Shown here piece by piece: positions 36,454 through 44,398 of a stretch of DNA of 64,000 nt. The number at the start of each line of letters is the position of its first letter. Position 1 is the stretch's first letter. The notes beneath the pieces are model-generated. The model did no database searches, was not told the DNA's origin, and saw only the letters and a list, made by a program, of their open reading frames with translations. The position numbers and the translations under genes are program-made. This DNA comes from JANQNX01 sp040217095 (GTDB lineage: Bacteria; Pseudomonadota; Gammaproteobacteria; Eutrophobiales; Eutrophobiaceae), in contig OZ245888.1 of assembly GCA_965229565.1 (NCBI GenBank), positions 2,108,001 through 2,172,000 on the forward strand, in the 5' to 3' direction.

Positions 36454-37770
36454 TTAACGTGCAGTCTGCCCTTTATTCATTATTTCGTCAAACGAACTTG
36501 GCTTCTCCGTGACCTTTGCATTGGCCAGAACCCAGTTGATGACTTCCTCTTCAAGGACCAATGCTTCAACCTGTTGCAGGTTCTTTTGATCAGAATAATA
36601 GTAATTGATAACCGCGTTCGGATCTTCGTAGCCGGCTGCCATGTCCTCGACCATGGCGCGCACCTGCGGTGCCTCCGCCTTGATCTCGTTTTGCTTGATT
36701 ATCTCGGCCACGATCAGTTGTAACGACACACGCTTCCTGGCCTGTTCATCAAACAAGGCATCTTCTGCCTGTCCTAACGGCTTGGGGTCAATTCCCTGAC
36801 GTTTCATGTTTTCACTGAGTTCCTCGCGTATACGCTGGCTTTCACTGGCCACCATGGTCTGAGGTAACTCGATGTCGTTGGCCTCGTTCAAGGCATCCAG
36901 CACATTATTCTTTACTAGCTGGCGCAGCGCCATATTGGCCTCACGCTCCATGTTGCGCTTAATCTCGGCATTAAATGCATCCTTATCTCCGTCCTTGATT
37001 CCAAACATTTCCATGAACTGGGCGTCTACCTCGGGCAACACCGGTTCATTGACACTATTGACCTTGACCTTGAACTCTACTTCCTTACCCTTGAGCTCTT
37101 CCTTGCCATAGTCGTCCGGGAATGTCAGCTTCAAGGTGTCCTCGTCACCGGCAGATTTCCCGACCAGGCCGGCCTCGAAACCCTCGATAAAGCTGTTTGA
37201 ACCGAGTTCCAGCTTGTAATTTTCAGCCTTGCCACCCTCGAATGCCTCACCATCAAGGAATCCCTCGAAGTCGATATCAACAATATCACCGTCTTTTGCG
37301 GCCCGCTCGACGACGGCAGTAGTACGTTGTTGTTTGCGTAATTTATCAATCATATCAGTCACTTCCTGGTCTGATATGACACATGCCGGGCGTTCAATCT
37401 CGATATCAGTCACGGGTTTCAGTTGAACCTCGGGATAAACTTCTATCACTGCGGTAAAGGCAAGATCCTGGCCACTTTCATCCGAGATCTCCTCGATCTT
37501 GGGCGGACCGGCAGGCTTCAGGTTTTCCTGATTAAGGGCCTCGAAGAGGCTGGATTGCAGCATTTCACCGACCACTTCCTGCCTGACCTGCACACCGTAA
37601 CGCCCCTGGATCACTTTCATCGGGGCCTTGCCGGGACGAAAGCCCTGCACTTTTGTAGTCTTGCTCAGGCGCTGCAATCGATTGCTAACCTCCGAACTGA
37701 TCTTTTCCTCGGGTACGGCGACATGAACCTTGCGCTCCAGTGAGCCTGTGTTTTCTACGGAAACTTGCAT
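36454..37770 (-). CDS. tig: Trigger factor
   Basis: A 438-residue ribosome-bound chaperone with prolyl isomerase activity. The ribosome-binding signature GFRPGKAP lies near residue 44, the FKBP-like domain at about 150-235 (DGDIVDIDFEGFLDG), and the helical C-terminal arms beyond. Length is typical. It begins the tig-clpP-clpX-lon-hupB block; a tRNA-Leu gene lies 68 bases upstream on the same strand. Confidence 0.96.
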   Translation of the reverse strand: MQVSVENTGSLERKVHVAVPEEKISSEVSNRLQRLSKTTKVQGFRPGKAPMKVIQGRYGVQVRQEVVGEMLQSSLFEALNQENLKPAGPPKIEEISDESGQDLAFTAVIEVYPEVQLKPVTDIEIERPACVISDQEVTDMIDKLRKQQRTTAVVERAAKDGDIVDIDFEGFLDGEAFEGGKAENYKLELGSNSFIEGFEAGLVGKSAGDEDTLKLTFPDDYGKEELKGKEVEFKVKVNSVNEPVLPEVDAQFMEMFGIKDGDKDAFNAEIKRNMEREANMALRQLVKNNVLDALNEANDIELPQTMVASESQRIREELSENMKRQGIDPKPLGQAEDALFDEQARKRVSLQLIVAEIIKQNEIKAEAPQVRAMVEDMAAGYEDPNAVINYYYSDQKNLQQVEALVLEEEVINWVLANAKVTEKPSSFDEIMNKGQTAR

Positions 37771-37838
37771 CCCTTTCTTAACCTCTAGATTTAATTATTA
37801 GTAAATTCAATAGTTTGCAACATTAGTCCGGTAGTAGA

Positions 37839-37925
<87 letters not shown>

Positions 37926-38045
37926 GGACAATGTTCAACACCCTGTAACACACGAATACCTAGCACGAAATGTACCGGGAATAATAAAAAGAATGAACAA
38001 ACGAGTATTTTCGGGGTGTAGCAGCGTTAGCCAGTCATGGAGAGT

Positions 38046-38315
38046 CTAGAAACATTCCTCAGTAAAAGACTTACAGACCCGTCGACACTTGCGACTTCCG
38101 GTTGCAGGATTAAGTATACAATCTTCGCCCCATTCTTCACACACCGTCAGGCACTTTTTCTCTCTACCGGTATCGTAGTCATCCGGGAGTAACAGCTCAC
38201 CATCGGCAGCCCTGGCAGACTGACCTGTTTCATCCTCGGCATGCACTGCAACTGGTAGCAGTAACAAGAACGAGAGACTGATTGATGAAATTACTGTAAT
38301 GAATCGTTTTCGCAT
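38046..38315 (-). CDS. Small secreted Cys-rich protein with duplicated Cys motif
   Basis: About 89 residues from the Met at 38315 (an upstream Met at 38354 is in frame but would spoil the signal peptide). The N-terminus is a clear signal peptide ending AVHA. The mature part, about 65 residues, has an acidic first half and then six cysteines as two copies of Cys-x3-Cys-x6-Cys separated by ten residues. That spacing suggests two helical hairpins closed by disulfides. I do not recognise a family. It stands alone between tRNA-Leu and the divergent egtB. Confidence 0.65.
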   Translation of the reverse strand: MRKRFITVISSISLSFLLLLPVAVHAEDETGQSARAADGELLLPDDYDTGREKKCLTVCEEWGEDCILNPATGSRKCRRVCKSFTEECF

Positions 38316-38480
38316 GACAATTAGACTATATAGAGCCGTTATGTTCCAGTACAAAACCTATTTTAAACATAATACACGGGGCCTTCGATTAAAATTAAAA
38401 CGCGAGGCGCGTAATATCAGGGGCGACATTTGCGGGTGTAATATTATCATCAATTACATAGCGTATATTTAAGAATAAAT

Positions 38481-39737
38481 ATGGCAAGGCAATCATCCAA
38501 CGAGGTCGCTGGGGCAGCGCAGCGAAATATGTTCGAGCACTATCGTGGCGTTCGAAATACCTCTGTGGCGATCTGCCAGCCGTTGGCCATTGAGGATTAC
38601 ACGGTACAGCCCTGCCCCGAGGTCAGCCCGCCCAAGTGGCACCTGGGTCACACGACCTGGTTTTTCGAAGAAATGTTGCTGACCCGGTATGTGGATAGTT
38701 ACCAGCGCTTTAATCCCGACTTTGCCGAATTATTCAATTCCTATTACAAAGGCGCCGGTAAACACTGGATACAGGCAGAGCGCGGCCAATTGTCACGCCC
38801 GACAGTGGCCGAGGTGCTGGAATACAGGCAACAGGTCGATACCGAGCTCCTGCGCTTTTTGCAGGAAGAAGACCCTGACACAGAAATCCTCAAATTAATC
38901 GAGCTTGGCCTGCACCACGAGCAACAGCACCAGGAACTCCTGTACATGGACATTAAATATATCCTGGGCGTTAATCCGTTGTTACCGTGTTACGCGACAC
39001 AGCCTCTCCCCGGTAGCCCGGAACCCTCTCTTGACTGGGTACATATCAATGAAGGTGTTTACGAAGTTGGTCATGGCAATGATAAGGAATTTTCCTATGA
39101 TAACGAGAGACCCCGCCACAAGACCTACCTGTACCCGTGTGCTATCCGGCAAAGCCTGGTCACTAATGGCGAATACCTGGCCTTCATAGAGGCCGGTGGT
39201 TATGAGAAACCGGAACACTGGTTAAGCAAGGGCTACGATTTTATTAAACAGCACAACATTTCGGCCCCCCTGTACTGGATCCGTAAAAACGATGACTGGT
39301 ACGAGTTCGGCCTGCATGGGCTGAGGCCACTGGAGTTAAACGCGCCTGTCTGTCACATCAGCTATTTTGAAGCCAGTGCCTTTGCCGCATGGTCGGATGC
39401 ACGCCTGCCAACGGAACAGGAATTCGAGGTCGCCCTGCAGCAAGGAAGTATTCCGTCGGAACAAAAAAGACCACTGGCTCTACAACCCTATAATGCCAAC
39501 GCGGGAAACCAGCTATGGTGCTGGACAAGTAGTCACTACTCGCCCTACCCGGGCTTCAAGACATTTGACGGCCCGCTGCACGAGTACAATGGAAAATTCA
39601 TGTGCAACCAGTTTGTTCTTCGTGGCGGCTGTGTGGCCACACCGGAGGGACACCTGCGTTACAGCTATCGTAATTTTTATGAACCACACCAGCGCTGGAT
39701 GTTTTCCGGTCTGCGGCTGGCCCGGGACGAAGTATGA
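38481..39737 (+). CDS. egtB: Hercynine oxygenase EgtB (ergothioneine synthesis)
   Basis: A 418-residue non-heme iron enzyme that joins a thiol (gamma-glutamylcysteine or cysteine) to hercynine as a sulfoxide. It has an N-terminal DinB-like domain with the iron ligands expected in KWHLGHTTWFFEE (His54/His57) and LHHEQQHQE (His146 and His150, H-x3-H), and a C-terminal formylglycine-generating-enzyme-like domain ending RYSYRNFYEPHQRWMFSGLR. Its stop overlaps the egtD start by 4 bases. No egtA, egtC or egtE is present in the window, so the thiol donor may be cysteine or glutathione-related; that is inference. Confidence 0.9.
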   Translation: MARQSSNEVAGAAQRNMFEHYRGVRNTSVAICQPLAIEDYTVQPCPEVSPPKWHLGHTTWFFEEMLLTRYVDSYQRFNPDFAELFNSYYKGAGKHWIQAERGQLSRPTVAEVLEYRQQVDTELLRFLQEEDPDTEILKLIELGLHHEQQHQELLYMDIKYILGVNPLLPCYATQPLPGSPEPSLDWVHINEGVYEVGHGNDKEFSYDNERPRHKTYLYPCAIRQSLVTNGEYLAFIEAGGYEKPEHWLSKGYDFIKQHNISAPLYWIRKNDDWYEFGLHGLRPLELNAPVCHISYFEASAFAAWSDARLPTEQEFEVALQQGSIPSEQKRPLALQPYNANAGNQLWCWTSSHYSPYPGFKTFDGPLHEYNGKFMCNQFVLRGGCVATPEGHLRYSYRNFYEPHQRWMFSGLRLARDEV

Positions 39738-40717
39738 AAATTGATAACCTGATAGAACAACAAGAAGAACAGGCTGAATCACACAGCCAGTTTGCGCGGG
39801 ATGTACTGAATGGCTTGCAGTCCATACCGAAGCAGGTCCCGGCACAGTATTTTTATGATGAGCAGGGCAGCATCCTGTTCCAGAAGATTACCGCGCACGA
39901 GGACTACTACCTGACGCGTGCCGAATACAGCATCCTGGAAAAAGTAAATGAAGAACTTGCCGCCAGCATTGATACTGACATTATCGACATCATCGAACTG
40001 GGAGTGGGTGACGGACACAAGACCCAACTGGTACTGGAGGGTTTTCTCAAGTTGCGGAAAGAGATCAACCTTTACCCTATCGACATATCGGCAAAAGCCA
40101 TGGCCCAGCTTGGAGAAACCCTGGGACAGCATGAACGCCTGACAATACATGGCGTCATTGCCGACTATTTCGCAGGTCTGGCACATGTGCGCGAACATTC
40201 AACCAATCGACAACTGGTCCTGTTTCTTGGCTCCAATATCGGTAACTTTAACCCGTTACAAAGCCAGCGTTTTCTCAAGAAACTGCGCAGTATCCTCAAA
40301 CCCGGCGACCATCTTCTAATTGGCTTTGATTTAAAGAAAGATATTGCCACACTTAATCGCGCCTATAACGACAGTGCCGGATACACCCGGCAATTCAACC
40401 TGAACCTGCTACAACGAATTAATAATGAGCTCGGCGGCCAGTTCAACCTGGACCAGTTTGAACACTATGGTGCCTTTAATCCAAGACTGGGAGCAATGGA
40501 GAGTTTCCTTATCTCAAAACAACGACAAAGCGTTTACATTGCCGCCCTGGATAGTCATTTCGAGTTCGATAAATTCGAGCCAGTACACCTGGAGTATTCT
40601 TTCAAGTACCTGGAAGAAGAAATTGAGAAACTGGCAGAAGATACCGGCTTCGAGGTCGTGCACCATTACCTGGATGACGAGGAACGCTTTGTAGATTCAC
40701 TCTGGCGTGTAAGCTGA
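39734..40717 (+). CDS. egtD: L-histidine N-alpha-methyltransferase EgtD
   Basis: A 327-residue SAM-dependent methyltransferase that trimethylates histidine to hercynine, the first step of ergothioneine synthesis. Marks: PKQVPAQYFYDEQGS near residue 33, the SAM loop IIELGVGDGHKTQLVL near 86, FLGSNIGNFNP near 163 and the ending DDEERFVDSLWRVS. Its ATG lies inside the last codons of egtB (ATGA overlap), so both are made from one message. Confidence 0.93.
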   Translation: MKIDNLIEQQEEQAESHSQFARDVLNGLQSIPKQVPAQYFYDEQGSILFQKITAHEDYYLTRAEYSILEKVNEELAASIDTDIIDIIELGVGDGHKTQLVLEGFLKLRKEINLYPIDISAKAMAQLGETLGQHERLTIHGVIADYFAGLAHVREHSTNRQLVLFLGSNIGNFNPLQSQRFLKKLRSILKPGDHLLIGFDLKKDIATLNRAYNDSAGYTRQFNLNLLQRINNELGGQFNLDQFEHYGAFNPRLGAMESFLISKQRQSVYIAALDSHFEFDKFEPVHLEYSFKYLEEEIEKLAEDTGFEVVHHYLDDEERFVDSLWRVS

Positions 40718-40724
40718 TGCGGCT

Positions 40725-41390
40725 TTACTTATCCTGCAGGTAGCGCTCATCCCGAAAGCTGAACACCCATTCGGGACGATAGACCACGAACACGGTCAGT
40801 AAACCACATGTCAGGAAAGATTCCGCAAAACTCATCAGGTACACGAATGGCAGGTATTCATTGATTAATGTTGACCATGAGTGCACATCAAACAACCAGA
40901 ACGGCAATGCCGATAAGGTACCGGCCAGGCAGTAGGCCAGGGCCGAACCAAAAAAAGCGGACACGTATAGATAAATATACAGGTTATGCGGTAATAAATA
41001 TTCTATCAGCAAAAACACAAGGTAGCTGAACGAGACTGCAAACAGGGCATAAAAGATGATTGCCAGGGGTAAATTTTGCGGCAACATATTTCCCCATAAG
41101 CAGATAAGCAATGAAACCACGGCAACGCCTAATACGCCCAGTTGCCAGCCAAACATCAGTGCGAACAGCATGGCTCCCAGCAAATGTATGTGAAAGTCTT
41201 CCCCCGCCCCGGCACGGATCATCCATACGATTGCCAGCAACAGTATGCAAATCAACCAAACATTTAAAACACCCCTCTGACGTATTTTTATCCAATCCAC
41301 CCGGGTTACAATTAATAACAATGGCAGCACTGCCAATATAGATAAAATCCATATGTAAGCTACTGGCAAAAATTGAAACGTATAATCCAT
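40725..41390 (-). CDS. CbiM-like integral membrane protein (energy-coupling factor permease type)
   Basis: A 221-residue membrane protein with six to seven helices. The segment FHIHLLGAMLFALMFGWQLG near residues 66-85 resembles the CbiM/NikM family (S components for cobalt or nickel uptake), which share an HIHLLG-like motif with a metal-binding His. The N-terminal Met-His metal motif of true CbiM is absent, and no CbiQ/CbiO transporter genes are near. I class it as a distant relative of unknown substrate. Stops 8 bases from the convergent egtD. Confidence 0.65.
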   Translation of the reverse strand: MDYTFQFLPVAYIWILSILAVLPLLLIVTRVDWIKIRQRGVLNVWLICILLLAIVWMIRAGAGEDFHIHLLGAMLFALMFGWQLGVLGVAVVSLLICLWGNMLPQNLPLAIIFYALFAVSFSYLVFLLIEYLLPHNLYIYLYVSAFFGSALAYCLAGTLSALPFWLFDVHSWSTLINEYLPFVYLMSFAESFLTCGLLTVFVVYRPEWVFSFRDERYLQDK

Positions 41391-41400
41391 ACTAGAATCG

Positions 41401-41430
41401 GGTGAGCAGTAAATGCATCACCTTATCTTT
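41401..41430 (+). terminator. Hairpin with T-rich tail
   Basis: GGTGAGCA (41401-41408) pairs with TGCATCACC (41414-41422, one bulged A), followed by TTATCTTTTTATTT. The tail is on the plus strand although both flanking genes are on the minus strand; it could end read-through from egtBD antisense to the CbiM-like gene. Weak. Confidence 0.3.
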
Positions 41431-41510
41431 TTATTTGACGTTGTTAAGTGCAAGCAATGAAACAACAATAAACATGCCTGGCACAACCATGCACTGAACA
41501 TCAGGAAAGA

Positions 41511-42521
41511 CTAGTCGAACTCGAAACGATAAATAGGTACTTCCCGCTCATAACCACGTAACTTCGCGTATTCAACATCGGTATGACGAATTGTCTTGTC
41601 GTCGCCCAGTTGATCAATCACGGCCTGGCTCACCCTGATTTGCATGGCATCTGCATAATTACAGATGCGCGAAGAAAGATTAACGGTCTCTCCAAGTGCC
41701 GAGTAGTCAAGATGTTCGTTTGAACCAATATTACCGATCAGTACCGGCCCGTAATGTAAACCGATACCAATGGGTAACGGCTCCGGATGTTTAACGGCCT
41801 GCTCGATAATCTGCCTGGCACATTCGCAGGCATTAAGCACTGCACGATCACCATCAAATATCGCCATCAACCCGTCACCACCAAACTTGTCAATGTAACC
41901 ATGGTACTTGTAAACCATATCAACCTGTTGTCCCAGGCTGTAACTGATGCGGGCAAACAGTTCCTGCAGCTCTATCCTGGTACTTAGACTGGTAAAGCCC
42001 CGTATATCGGTGAACATCACGCAAACGTGATGCAACTCCGGTTCCGGCACAAGCCCGGTTGTGGCATAGGCCTCGACCATGCGTTGGGTACGCGAAGAAA
42101 TATAACGATTCAGGTAACGACGGATGCGCTCCAGTTCATCGTAATAGCCTTTCTTTTCAAGATGGCTTTTCAAACGGGCATTGAGAACGACCGGGTTGAC
42201 CGGCTTGGAGATAAAATCACTGGCACCCACGGACAACACCTCGCCAAGATTGGCCTCTTCGTCCATGGAGGTGATAACAATTATCGGGGTTAACTTGTAC
42301 TGATCAAGGGCACGCAGCTTTTTACAGAGTTCCACGCCGCCCAGGCCGGGCATACTGAGATCGATTAAAAACGCGTCGTAATCTTTCTCCATTGCCTTGA
42401 ACAGGCACTTTTCTCCGCGGTCAGTGCCATCAACGCGGTAGCCATAATCTTCGAGCGTGGCCGTCAGAACGGTCAGCGTAGTCTGGTCATCATCTGCCAG
42501 AAGTACAGACTTTGATGTCAT
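41511..42521 (-). CDS. Response regulator with class III adenylate/guanylate cyclase domain
   Basis: A 336-residue two-domain signalling protein. The receiver domain (residues 1-120) has the acidic pocket Asp10-12, phosphoacceptor Asp54 (FLIDLSMP), Thr84 and Lys106. After a helical linker with a SSRTQRMVE stretch comes a class III cyclase domain (about 163-335) with both metal-binding aspartates, Asp172 (FTDIRGFT) and Asp216 (FGGDGLMA), and the GETVNLSSRI segment that carries the transition-state Asn and Arg. It should make cyclic AMP (or GMP) when phosphorylated. No sensor kinase is adjacent. Confidence 0.9.
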   Translation of the reverse strand: MTSKSVLLADDDQTTLTVLTATLEDYGYRVDGTDRGEKCLFKAMEKDYDAFLIDLSMPGLGGVELCKKLRALDQYKLTPIIVITSMDEEANLGEVLSVGASDFISKPVNPVVLNARLKSHLEKKGYYDELERIRRYLNRYISSRTQRMVEAYATTGLVPEPELHHVCVMFTDIRGFTSLSTRIELQELFARISYSLGQQVDMVYKYHGYIDKFGGDGLMAIFDGDRAVLNACECARQIIEQAVKHPEPLPIGIGLHYGPVLIGNIGSNEHLDYSALGETVNLSSRICNYADAMQIRVSQAVIDQLGDDKTIRHTDVEYAKLRGYEREVPIYRFEFD

Positions 42522-42620
42522 TAAGGGGTCTCCGATACCGAGCGCCCTTCCCTGTGGCCAATCTTGTTTATAGTAATAAAGTACTAGTATAACAGGATAA
42601 ATATTAGGAAATTAAATTGT

Positions 42621-42649
42621 TTGTGAACGGTTTATAAAAAAACTATAAA
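42621..42649 (+). promoter_or_regulatory. Candidate promoter in the 42522-43348 interval
   Basis: TTGTGA (42621-42626) and TATAAA (42644-42649) are exactly 17 bases apart in an AT-rich setting. Transcription would begin near 42656 and could run to the hairpin terminator at 42967-43013. Confidence 0.45.
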
Positions 42650-42655
42650 GAAATG

Positions 42656-43013
42656 TGCTGGTTCAAACATATCTCGAGAATACTATGCGCTGGCGGAGAG
42701 CCTGGTTGGTCAATTACTTGCAATTGAAGACTAAACTACAAATGTGTGGGGATTCACTATTTGATTCGCGATTCTTTCGGCAAATTCGAGGGGAAGGTGC
42801 ACGCAAAATGTCACACCCGGTTCATACAGATTTAACATTGCAGGGGTAATGTAAGCCTCCCTTTGATTGTTAGGCTTGAGTACCAAGCAAGGACGCGGTC
42901 CAGGATATTGTTAATCAGGGAGTTCTTACACATCCTGGCCTAAGGGTATTCAATCGGGATTAGCCAGGCTGCCTGTATGGGATGGAAAACATGCAGGCAG
43001 CCATCTTATTTTT
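42656..43013 (+). ncRNA. Candidate non-coding transcript of about 350 bases
   Basis: Between a plausible promoter (42621-42649) and a hairpin terminator (42967-43013) lies about 350 bases without a convincing gene. The sequence holds at least eight GGA triplets, several next to short hairpins (for example CCAGGAT and ATCCTGG around 42900-42935) and two in the terminator loop, a pattern seen in CsrA/RsmA-binding RNAs. A GTG-started 64-codon frame at 42655-42849 has no family resemblance. It is not tmRNA, RNase P RNA, 6S or SRP RNA by the hallmarks I can check. Confidence 0.35.
42967..43013 (+). terminator. Rho-independent terminator
   Basis: GGCTGCCTGTATG (42967-42979) pairs with CATGCAGGCAGCC (42990-43002) with one wobble pair, loop of ten bases, then ATCTTATTTTT. 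No annotated protein gene ends before it on this strand, so it implies an unannotated transcript. Confidence 0.7.
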
Positions 43014-43348
43014 AATATTTCCCCACATACTGGTATTTGATTTTTTCCCATTCGGGCGAAAACAACAGGGATAACAGTACCAGGTTAAATTCATGTCGCT
43101 TAAAAGCCCTTCTTCCGGGAATGAAAAGGCATAATCATCCTGTCCAGCACTGCATCAGATACGTTTGCCACAATTCCGGATTGGCACATACCAATATGTG
43201 CCCGGAGTCCCATTTGAATTTTCTAAAAAGAGTCTTGTGTTAACTGGTTATAGCAGTCTGAAGCTTCAATTATGCCGACGGCGGGTTCACGAACACTCTG
43301 AATTCATGCCAGAATACAAACAAATATAACATTTGAGGGTGTCGTCTA
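43014..43348. other. Intergenic stretch without recognised features
   Basis: Between the terminator and the MotA/TolQ-like gene I see no convincing open frame, tRNA or strong hairpin. It presumably holds the promoter of the two-gene unit at 43349. Confidence 0.5.
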
Positions 43349-44398
43349 ATGAGCAGGCCGAAACAAACTCTATTATGGATGAGTGTTTTCATACTACTGG
43401 TTTTAATTGGATGCTTATTGCTGTTTAAGCCCCTGTATCAGGCATTTCTCGCCAATGTAGCATTCAACTCCGTCATATTCGCCGTATTCCTGGTTGGAAT
43501 AGTCATCAATTTTCGTCAGGTAATAAGGCTTTACCCCGAGGTAGAATGGATAGAACGTTATCAGACCAGCACAACTTCTGCCCGTGTCGTAAGCCCCAAG
43601 CTCCTGTCTTCCATGGCGCACTTGCTGGACGGAAGAAAAGACATGGTGATGTCCACGCATTCACTGCAGACCATTCTTGAATCAATTCGAACCCGTCTGG
43701 AAGATGCCCGCGATTTGTCACGTTACATAATTGGTGTATTAATTTTCCTCGGACTGTTGGGCACATTCTGGGGGTTGATGGCAACAGTCAGTTCGATTGG
43801 CGGCCTCATAAGTGAAATGTCAGTAGAAGGCAGGGACGGCGCTGCTATATTCGCAAGCCTGAAAAACAGTCTTTCCGGACCACTATCGGGAATGGGGGTG
43901 GCTTTTTCTTCTTCACTTTTTGGACTCGCCGGATCTTTGGTAGTGGGCTTTCTCGACTTACAGGCCGGCCATGCGCAAAACCGATTTGTAAATGAACTGG
44001 AAGAATGGTTGTCAAGTAGTACACGTATTTCCAGTGGCATGCTTTCTGACGATAGCGGTGCTATTGGTGCTCCGGCCTATTTACAGGCGTTGCTGGAGAA
44101 GACCGCAGACACCCTGGAAAAAATGCATCGCGCCGATAAAAGTGAAGACAAGCAGAGAAACACGTTGAACCAGCAACTCGAAGAGATGCGTAATAGTTTT
44201 GATAAGTTTAACGAGTTACTTGGAGAGCAGAATGAGAAACTGGAACGAGTGAATAACACCCAGACAGACATTGCCCGATTGTTAAAAGACACAATGGAAA
44301 GCCTGGACAAATCTTCAGATGATGAGGAGTTACGGTCTGAATTACGCCTGTTAACCAAAACCATTGCCAATGCATTGGCTTCGAAAGGCAGTGCATGA
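43349..44398 (+). CDS. MotA/TolQ/ExbB-like membrane protein with coiled-coil tail
   Basis: A 349-residue inner membrane protein. Helices lie at about residues 8-27, 33-54, 127-150 and 181-203; the third (GLLGTFWGLMATV) and fourth (SGMGVAFSSSLFGLAGS) match the pore-forming helices of MotA/TolQ/ExbB proton channels. A cytoplasmic loop of 70 residues lies between helices 2 and 3, and a coiled-coil tail of about 110 residues follows helix 4. The ATG of the OmpA-like partner overlaps its stop by 4 bases. The layout recalls ZorA of Zorya defence, but no zorC, zorD or zorE is present, and no chemotaxis, flagellar or TonB gene either. Confidence 0.8.
   Translation: MSRPKQTLLWMSVFILLVLIGCLLLFKPLYQAFLANVAFNSVIFAVFLVGIVINFRQVIRLYPEVEWIERYQTSTTSARVVSPKLLSSMAHLLDGRKDMVMSTHSLQTILESIRTRLEDARDLSRYIIGVLIFLGLLGTFWGLMATVSSIGGLISEMSVEGRDGAAIFASLKNSLSGPLSGMGVAFSSSLFGLAGSLVVGFLDLQAGHAQNRFVNELEEWLSSSTRISSGMLSDDSGAIGAPAYLQALLEKTADTLEKMHRADKSEDKQRNTLNQQLEEMRNSFDKFNELLGEQNEKLERVNNTQTDIARLLKDTMESLDKSSDDEELRSELRLLTKTIANALASKGSA

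Noticed and set aside
42655..42849. A GTG-started 64-codon frame in the largest intergenic gap
   Set aside because: No ribosome binding site and no recognisable protein features; the setting fits a non-coding transcript better, though a small protein cannot be excluded.
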